This document shows positions 57,100 to 64,000 of a stretch of 64,000 bases of DNA, piece after piece; positions within the stretch are counted from its first letter, which is position 1, and each line of letters starts with the position of its first letter. The notes under the pieces are model-generated. The model saw only the letters and a program-made list of their open reading frames with translations. It ran no database searches and had not been told where the DNA came from. Both the position numbers and the translations under genes were made by a program. Source of the stretch: Uloborus plumipes (Eukaryota; Arthropoda; Arachnida; Araneae; Uloboridae); the NCBI GenBank assembly GCA_038373865.1, contig JAXGGA010001578.1:83251-147250 (forward strand), given 5' to 3'.

Positions 57100-58610
57100 C
57101 TTGACACATGGTCATAAAAATTGCTGGGTGAGTGATAACTGCTACCTTGAATTTGGTCATTGGTTGTACTTTCAGGCAAACTGTCATAGATTGGTGTTTT
57201 AGTCAAAACAATGTATTTTCAACCCCTGATGCAACAAGGAAGGGGGTTATAAGTTTGACATGTGAGTGTATCTGTCTGTGACACAGTGCTTAAACAAAGG
57301 AACCAATTTTGATTTTTTTTTAAAGTTAAGTTGATCGAGAGTGTTCTTAGCTAGGTCCCGCCTTTGTATGATATTAATTAAAAACCTTTGAAAATTTTTT
57401 TCCAATTTAATTCCGCCTTTTGACAGCAATTATGTTTTTCACTGCAACCGAATATTTCACCATGCTATTTCAGTAATGTTTTGTGTTTGATCTGAGGGAG
57501 AGGGCAGTTATAAATCTTGCAGGGGAGGGGGGGGGGGAGCCATGTCTTAGTTTACGTTTACACTGGAGTATATAAAATATAACTATCTATTTGATTTGTT
57601 GATTTTATTATGTTTTTATACTTTCATTCGAGTTTTAAAAGTTGATTATTTAGCAAAAGGTTTTTAGCATGTTGCTTTCTTCCTGTTCTAACTGCCTACA
57701 TAAATAGATGTTCCGGATTTACTATTTAGCACCAGTTCATTATTCTTGTAAAAAAATATTTGAGGACTGCGACATTCGTAAAATCCCTCCTCGCATTCCT
57801 GTTCTATTCAACTGATTAGGTCTTGTGAAAAAATATCGTTTGCTTTGTAAAAATAATGCTGTTAAAAAAGAGAAATTAATAATCTAGCAAGGAGAAAACG
57901 AAAAACAATAAAGTGCCATGGATTTTTAATGATTGTCTGTGAAAAATTTATTTTGATCACATATTGTTAACATATTTGGCACTTAGATGAGAGTTATAAT
58001 TGTTTCTGAGAATATTAAAAGAACCAGTGTATTATGAGTTTGTTAAGGTTTTCACTCTATTTTAAGCTCTAATGAATTAGTGCGATGATTTTCTATGCTG
58101 TGCATAATTCCAGTGAAATAATGTTTTTTTTTATAAAATTAGAAAGTTTTCATTAAAGTTTTTAGAAGAATTTTGAGCTATGTTAAAATATAAGTTCTGA
58201 CAGGTATCATTTTTCAATATCATTACTTTCTTCTATGGTTACCAAACGAAGCCAAAAGTCATGTTCTTAAAACTTCCAATTCTCAATTTCTTTGGAAAAC
58301 AGCCATCTGACTTTAATTTTGGTGCTGTTAAGGCTACCTTCTGATATCACTAAAGATAGCCTATAATTACGTTGTTGAGAATTTAGAGTTGAAAATGTTT
58401 CAGAGGGCATTTGGACCTTCTCCATTGTATATTTAAGTCCCTAAAAATGAGTCCAAGTTTCACAATAGACTTCAAATTGATTTCAGTTTCGAAAAAAAAA
58501 AAAGTCTGGGTGGAGCTCTGTATCCATCCTTTACTGTTCTCAAACATCGAATAAAAATATGTAATTTTAAAATGTCCATGTTAAACATTTTCTGTAGGAG
58601 ACCAACTGGC
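57100..58610. other. AT-rich stretch with no recognised gene
   Basis: A G-run at about 57523-57537 and a phrase near 57240-57330 (TATAAGTTTGACATGTGAGT, TCTGTCTGTGACAC) look like parts of dispersed repeats. The 58320-58560 part carries degenerate repeats like those at 40840-41340. Nothing else was recognised. Confidence 0.4.
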
Positions 58611-60540
58611 TCTCCCAAACGTTAAATAATTCTAAGAGGCGAATTCAACTGAAACACTTTTCGAACGTTTTCCCCTTTTCCATCGAATACTTCGATCAAA
58701 AGCGGTCTGTTTCACTCCAACTGAAACGATTCGAACGCTTTTAACCACGTGACCCATCCGAGAAGTTGGATTCGAACGATTCTGCGATTCGATTGTTTAT
58801 TTGCAGCAATGGCAGATGTTTTGGTGTTTGTTTTGGTTGTGAGAAATCATAGAAGGAAAGCGCTATGCTATTTAAAACTTAGAGGAAATCCCTTAGATTT
58901 GAATGATCGTCAATTTCAGAAAAAATTTCATTTGAAAGACAATTTTCTTTTATTATGTGACAAATTAGGAGGAGACCTGCTGCCGAAAACTTCATGCTGT
59001 CATGTACAATTTCAGGTAAGTTTATATTTTTAACATAAAATCAGTTAATGTTTAAGTTTTACTTGATAATCTTTCCAATTATTTTATATGAAATTTCAAC
59101 ATTCTATGTTCTGCCGATTTTAAAAAGCTTTTAAATACAAGTATAATAATACATCACGCATGACTTATCATTGCGATCAGGATTCCCATTAGAGAAAAAA
59201 AAAGGAAAGAAAATCTCTTCCTCTGCTAAAACTAGAGTGAAATTTTCAAAAAATGAGAGAATTTTTCAAAAAATTTGAATTACACTGGAGATTACTTTGA
59301 TTCAATTTAACAAGCGTAAAAAAATCGCGAGAAAGTCCCGCATCAAATGTTCTTTTTTGTGTGAGATTTCTTTTAAAAGCGATTCTTGCGGTCTCATACT
59401 CTAACGGAAACCCTGATTGTTATGCCTTGCTTAATTTTAATGGTTAAGGTCAAACACTTTTTATAAATTAATTTAAATGTCTACTTGGTACAAAAAAAAA
59501 AAAAAAAGAAAAAAAAAGAAAAGAAAAAAATCCAAAGTGCTCTCATGCTATTTAATTTTTTTTTTAACTCCTTCACATTTGTCATTAAAACATTTTATCC
59601 ATGTCTGCATTCATGTCAGAGCAAACTTAAAATTAGGCTTTTAGAATAAAAATGAAAGCATTTAACAAATTTTAAAAAAGTTAGAAAGGTTTCTGAGAAA
59701 ACTTCATTTTGTTAACCTTTTATCCACTAACTTTTTAGTCATATACAACTACTACGGATAAAGTTAATTTTAATGTGTCTCTATCTGTTTCTTTTTGTTT
59801 CTATTGTACTAAGCAATTTATTTCATATTTAAGGTACTGTTGACTTAGCGTTTTCTGGGAACCGAGTCTTTCCAAAGTTCTTTGAAAATGTCAGACAACG
59901 GTGTCCAGTAGTATCAAAAATTCAACAGATGATGTGTACTTCCTTATAACTGCCGAGGAGAAAAGACATACAAGATTTGTATTCTTCCAAAACTACCAGT
60001 TTCACATAATAATTGGAGCGATTGACGAAACGCATTCAAATGCAGAAGCCGTTCACAGGCGATTTTTGGTGTACTTGAACTGGAAGAGCAAATTTACTAC
60101 AAAAGTGCAACTGGTAAGCAGAAACAAGTAACGTGTTATCTATTTGCATAAAAGTGTTGGGTTTAACCTCATAAATTGTTAATTTGAAGGGTTAGTAAAA
60201 CAAAGCATACTATATGTATAGTCTTAATTTTCGTTATCTATATTTTATTTTAATTTACTACTGAGTTATTATCAGAATTGTACGTAATCAGGTCCCCCTT
60301 TTCAATGATACAGTACATGCTCTTTAGAATGATCATTCATTACTGCAACCTTGCCACTACAGCGACTAATGCTTGAAGTCCCATTTGCTATTCGATAGAT
60401 GCAATGTTACTTAAACCTTTGAGCTGAACCACTCGTTCTAACATAACACCCAAAAAGGATACACCATTTTTGTAGTTCTCAAGACCATTTTTGCAAGAAC
60501 TGAAATTTATCAATTTTATGCTTCTAAAGCTAAAGTATGT

Positions 60541-61170
60541 TTAGTGGTGTACCGAGTACTCGGTAAATAGTCAGCCAAGTTACTGAGTACTCGGTACTTG
60601 GCTAATTTTTGATCAGGTACTGGACCAAGGCCGAATAGTTGTAAACATTGAATATTTTTCATGACAACGAAATTTTGAGAAGTTTGCAATTGCTTACAAC
60701 GTATAAGTATACGTTGTATACTTATACGTTGTAAGCAATGTATGTATAAGTTTGTACAAGTATAAGTTTTAAAAAAATCTCTACTTATAAAACCAATGCA
60801 TGGTAAAAGTTAGCTATTACCTATGTCCTTTCTATGTTGCAAATTCATGCATGTGCTGTTTGTGTGTAACTATCTTTTCCATGTCACATATTAGTGCGTT
60901 AAATTCACCTTTGGCCAGGAGCTGTTCCATGTGATCCCTAAGTTGAATTTTCTTAGACTGATGAAAAGAAATATTTAAATTATATCCTGATTTATTTAGA
61001 ATCATTTGAAAACTTAAGATTACGCATTTTTTAAACTATCGTTTTGTAGATTCAAGTTAAAAAATGCTATGAAAATCTCTTTTGATAGTCAAAGTCATTG
61101 TATTTTAAACTGTGGTGCAACAGGTGTCATACTGAGTACTCAGTACTCGGCCAAAGTGTTACTCGGTACG
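60541..61170. mobile_element. GTACCGAGTACTCGGTA-rich hAT-like MITE
   Basis: AGTGGTGTACCGAGTACTCG near 60543 and repeated GAGTACTCGGTA words recur inverted near 61128-61170 (GAGTACTCAGTACTCGGCCA, TTACTCGGTACGT). The T(A)G(T/G)GGTGTACCGAGTA start resembles ends of short hAT-type elements. It contains a 51-bp perfect palindrome at 60689-60739. It lies in intron 2 of the Harbinger pseudogene. Confidence 0.5.
60689..60739. repeat. 51-bp perfect palindrome
   Basis: 24-bp arms (starting ATTGCTTACAACGTATAAGT) are perfectly complementary around a 3-base GTT centre. The arms themselves hold the smaller palindrome GTATAC. It could extrude as a cruciform or be a recent fold-back duplication; function is not known. 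Confidence 0.85.
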
Positions 61171-61879
61171 TCTCTATATATTTGCATTGAAAAGAGTTAC
61201 AAAATAAATGCTTTAAAAGGAAATAAAAGTGAAATACTTTTAATATATCAAACTAAGAGGAAATTTTAATGTTCTTTTTAAGAAAAAAACAAAGAAAGAA
61301 TCAAAGTGTTTGCTAACCATACCCTTTAATTAAAAAAATTGATTTATGTCATTTATTTTCAGTACAGTTTGTTTAAAACTGTATTACTTTAAACTTAATG
61401 TGTAATTCATGTGTATTATTGTAACTCAAAGTTTAGAAAAACTGCATTTGCTTATTAATTTCTTTTAATGAAACATGACGTGTTAAAAGTATTAAAGAAT
61501 TTAAAAATAGCAAGCAATAGCTGGCACATTTACATTATTCTTCACAAAAATCTAAAATTCAAAAAAGCTCAGAAATATTTCCCTATGGCATTGGTTCCGG
61601 GACGTTTTATTCGTATAAGCGGGGTATTCATTTATCCGTTACCGGATTAAGCGGGTATGACAGTATATGCACTGCATAACCTTTATTATTCGAAAAATAG
61701 ATTTAATTTTCATTGTGGCTTCATTTTAAAACACCAAAAGCAATTTACTCATTGCTAAATTTTCAGAGTGCTACTCGTTTTTCATTAATTACAAGCATAT
61801 GGCTCGTTGAGAAATAAAGGTGGATATGAAGTATTACGTATGCTGTTGTGTTTGTATGCTTCTTTATTTGTGTACTATA

Positions 61880-63299
61880 CACTGCTCGACATTGAAAATG
61901 CAACACCAAGAAGGAGTGGTCAGAAATTCATGCAAATTTTACCGTAGACGCACGTCACTGAGTTATGCAAATGATATGAAATGCGCAGCTCTCCGACGCA
62001 CGTGAAGTAAGATATAAGAGAATGAAGTTGAAAAGTGGGCTATGTTCATGTTGGTTTTTCTGCTACACTAATTATCGGAGACATTTGGTTTTTGTCTCGA
62101 AGGATACGTGTGATAAGAGGAAATGCCACGCCGTCCTCAACGAAGACACTTCCAGCATATAGACGACTTTACAAGGGGTATGGTGATCGGACTGAGAAGG
62201 GGAGGTTGGTCCAAACGTCAAATTGCAGCTGATACCCACATGGATGCAAGCACTGTGCATCGGCTGTGTCGGAGATGGTTGGAAAGAGGAAATGTAGCCA
62301 CATTGAGGGGTGCAGGTGCAGCCAGAGTGACGTCAGACCGCTTGGATCGACGGATTCACCGACAAGCTGTGGCGGACCCGCAAGTCACTTGTACGTCGAT
62401 TCTGCAGCACGTGCAAGGTACCCTGGATGTTCCTGTGTCGACCAGAATCATTTCCCGTCGACTGGTTGCACGTGGCCTGCAATCACGGCGCCCAATAAGA
62501 AGACTGCCATTGACCTCACAGCACAGACTCCAACGTTTGGAATGGTGCCGGACCAGAGCGACGTGGATGGCAGAATGGCAAACCGTAGTGTTCTCAGATG
62601 AATCCCGCTTCTGTTTGTCCAGCGATAGTCATTGCATACGTGTGTGGCGTCGACGTGGAGAAAGATCGAATCCGGCAGTAACTGTGGATAGCCCTACAGC
62701 GCGACAACGTGGCATAATGGTTTGGGGCGCTATTGCAGACAATTCCGTATCACCTCTAGTTCGTATTCGGGGCACTATGACGGCCCAACGATATGTAGAT
62801 AATGTACTGCGGCCGGTGGTAATCCCCTACCTTCAGGGTCTGCCAAATGCAATTTTTCAACAGGATAACGCCCGGCCTCACAGTGCTCGAATCAGCCAAC
62901 ATACTCTACGAGGTGTACAGATGCTTTCCTGGCCCCCATACTCTCCTGACTTGTCACCAATCGAACATGTGTGGGACGTGATTGGACGCCGTTTGCAGAA
63001 CCTGTCACTGCCTTGTTCAGAGGACGAACTGTGGCAAATGGTTGAAAGGGAATGGAGTGCCATCCCTCAGGACACCATCCGCAGGCTTCTTGACTCCATG
63101 CCTAGACGTGTTTCTTCGTGCATCGCTGTCTGCAGTGGTCCTACTTCTTACTGAGCCGACGCCGTCCTCGCTCTAAATTTTGCTTATTTATTTTGAAATA
63201 AATATCACTTATTGTTCCATGCTGTCTCTGTCTTCTTACCTAATTTCATCAATTTCTGACCACTCCTTCTTGGTGTTGCATTTTCAATGTCGAACAGTG
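61880..63299 (+). mobile_element. Apparently intact Tc1/mariner element
   Basis: Inverted ends CACTGCTCGACATTGAAAAT at left and, reverse-complemented, CACTGTTCGACATTGAAAAT at right continue for about 50 bp (TGCAACACCAAGAAGGAGTG, GTCAGAAATT) with one mismatch. TA flanks both sides (61878-61879 and 63300-63301). The 1,420-bp element holds one uninterrupted transposase gene and an AATAAA at about 63198. Ends, length and gene fit a complete Tc1-type transposon, so it inserted recently. Confidence 0.93.
62123..63154 (+). CDS. Tc1-like DDE transposase
   Basis: The gene encodes 343 residues, the usual length for Tc1 transposases. Residues 1-110 form the paired-like DNA-binding part with two helix-turn-helix units (SKRQIAADTHMDASTVHRLC near 35-54; a second basic half up to RRLV). 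The catalytic domain shows VVFSDESRF (about 160), GIMVWGAI (about 196), AIFQQDNARPHSAR (about 241) and SPDLSPIEHVWD (about 270), giving D, D and E. By my count 32 residues separate the second D from E, two fewer than the usual 34. The enzyme cuts out the element and inserts it at TA. No stop or frameshift is seen and the ATG at 62123 is followed by a typical basic N-terminus (MPRRPQRRHF), so a functional protein is plausible. Confidence 0.95.
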   Translation: MPRRPQRRHFQHIDDFTRGMVIGLRRGGWSKRQIAADTHMDASTVHRLCRRWLERGNVATLRGAGAARVTSDRLDRRIHRQAVADPQVTCTSILQHVQGTLDVPVSTRIISRRLVARGLQSRRPIRRLPLTSQHRLQRLEWCRTRATWMAEWQTVVFSDESRFCLSSDSHCIRVWRRRGERSNPAVTVDSPTARQRGIMVWGAIADNSVSPLVRIRGTMTAQRYVDNVLRPVVIPYLQGLPNAIFQQDNARPHSARISQHTLRGVQMLSWPPYSPDLSPIEHVWDVIGRRLQNLSLPCSEDELWQMVEREWSAIPQDTIRRLLDSMPRRVSSCIAVCSGPTSY

Positions 63300-63499
63300 T
63301 ATTTATGGTACTTCTAATGTGAACAATGAACTACTCATATTTTAACGTTTTTAATAGTTTTAAAGACATATTGTACTATTATCCTTATCTTTTGCTAATT
63401 TTATAGGTCTGTGATGTCAACTGCTGCATTAGATGATGAGTCAGATGATGATGACGACAAGAACAGTACTAACCCTAGCAACACTATCAATTTATAATT

Positions 63500-64000
63500 C
63501 TTACAAGCCCACATTATTATGGATTATGTGATGCAAAATTTGCAGTGATTGTAAATAAAATAATAAAAGTTTGCATTTGCTGAAAAACTTGATTTCTTAT
63601 AGTTGACTAGATCTAGATTTTTTCAATTGATAAATTTTCCTTTTAAATGCTGCTTTTTTATAATAATGCAATAAAAATCAGTACTCGGTAAACTACAGCA
63701 TATTATGTAACAAATGGAATTGTCCCCCTCCACCCCATGAAATGCGAATAAAAAAATATTATTTAATACAGTTATATATATTCATTTAATCACTAAAGAT
63801 AAATTTAATAGAAAGAATATAATTATAAGCTATAATTTGTATCACAAAAAATATCCAGAAACATTTAAAAATGTTTTTTTAGTATTTTAACAATTGGCAA
63901 CCTTTGAAAATCAATGTTATTTTTTGAAAAACATAGTAATACTTACTAAATACTTTATTCAGTTTATCACACAAATAAAAAAAATGTAAAAATTAGCGAA
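63500..64000. other. AT-rich tail of the window
   Basis: Poly-adenylation-like AATAAA words near 63556-63565 could end the Harbinger transcript. AGTACTCGGTAAACTAC near 63682 is a stray piece of the repeat at 60541. Nothing else was recognised. Confidence 0.4.

Larger units (their letters stand above)
54615..57100 (-). mobile_element. Penelope-like retroelement, 5'-truncated or rearranged
   Basis: This unit comprises the reverse-transcriptase and GIY-YIG reading frames at 54981-56992 and a 3' region of about 360 bp with a hammerhead-like motif. No second terminal repeat was found to the right of 57100. The part at 54840-54980 is GC-richer and A/G-rich (AGCGCGGG, GGAGAGCG). Penelope-like elements typically carry RT joined to a GIY-YIG nuclease and hammerhead motifs in their terminal repeats, as here. 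Confidence 0.85.
58809..63497 (+). pseudogene. Harbinger transposase (HARBI1-like) pseudogene, three exons
   Basis: Exon 1 (58809-59015) encodes MADVLVFVLVVRNHRRKALC ... LNDRQFQKKFHLKDNFLLLC and ends at a GTAAGT donor. The LNDRQF--KF-L--N-F--L pattern is typical of Harbinger/HARBI1 N-termini. The second exon ends at 60113 with NYQFHIIIGAIDETHSNAEA and VYLNWKSKFTTKVQL before GTAAGC; GAID-TH contains the first catalytic Asp. Exon 3 starts at 63407 after TTTTATAG with VCDVNCCIR, exactly continuing the family motif VQLVCD-N. A TGA follows at once, and an acidic tail (LDDESDDDDDKNSTNPSNTI) in another frame ends at 63497. The rest of the DDE core is missing between. The 5' end of exon 2 is damaged. 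AATAAA signals follow near 63555. A Tc1 element fills intron 2. Confidence 0.75.

Noticed and set aside
62266..63176. Additional open frames inside the Tc1 element on both strands
   Set aside because: They are shadows of the transposase gene in other frames.
1..64000. CRISPR arrays, bacterial operons, ribosomal RNA and tRNA genes
   Set aside because: No spacer-repeat pattern, ribosome-binding sites, rRNA-like sequence or tRNA-like cloverleaf was recognised by eye; a tRNA scan was not possible.

Overview
The window looks like one AT-rich, repeat-packed piece of an arthropod genome, possibly an arachnid; the group is an inference from codon-level protein matches and transposon types, not a proof. 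There are no bacterial features. The only clear host gene is the 3' end of a septin of the SEPT6/8/11 group on the minus strand. Two exons are visible: a 90-bp coiled-coil exon at 44550-44639 and the terminal exon at 5944-6126. They join in phase 0 and are separated by a 38.4-kb intron. Earlier septin exons were not found up to 64000 and probably lie beyond the window.

Almost everything else is mobile DNA, often nested. 1-5.9 kb: downstream of the septin stop, with a ~142-bp tandem array split by two inverted-repeat elements, and a CCGGATA-rich block. 6.2-28.1 kb: outer inverted arms (candidate 6-bp target duplication) enclose a 2.5-kb foldback element, a decayed transposon gene, a CAGCAAGCAAAA-ended element, a 0.6-kb nearly pure C tract, and several kb of strange C-poor sequence. 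29.1-40.25 kb: an 11.1-kb element with TAGGGTGGTCAC ends and a perfect 9-bp target duplication, itself invaded by other elements. 45.06-52.75 kb: an element with long inverted, internally tandem arms, carrying a decayed gene on the minus strand and invaded by a piggyBac derivative, a 1.76-kb hAT element (perfect 8-bp duplication) and a 173-bp hAT MITE (perfect 8-bp duplication).

53-64 kb: a 1-kb inverted-repeat element, a 175-bp pogo/Tigger-like MITE (second copy at 1.4 kb), a Penelope-like element with reverse transcriptase, GIY-YIG endonuclease and a hammerhead-like motif, a three-exon Harbinger (HARBI1-like) pseudogene, and an apparently intact Tc1/mariner element (61880-63299, 343-codon transposase) inserted in the pseudogene's second intron.

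The features most likely to be new are the two large TAGGGTG-ended elements with poorly described proteins, a 53-nt structured repeat with two nearly identical copies 26 kb apart, and the C-poor/poly-C block, which may be an assembly or base-calling artefact and must be checked before it is interpreted.
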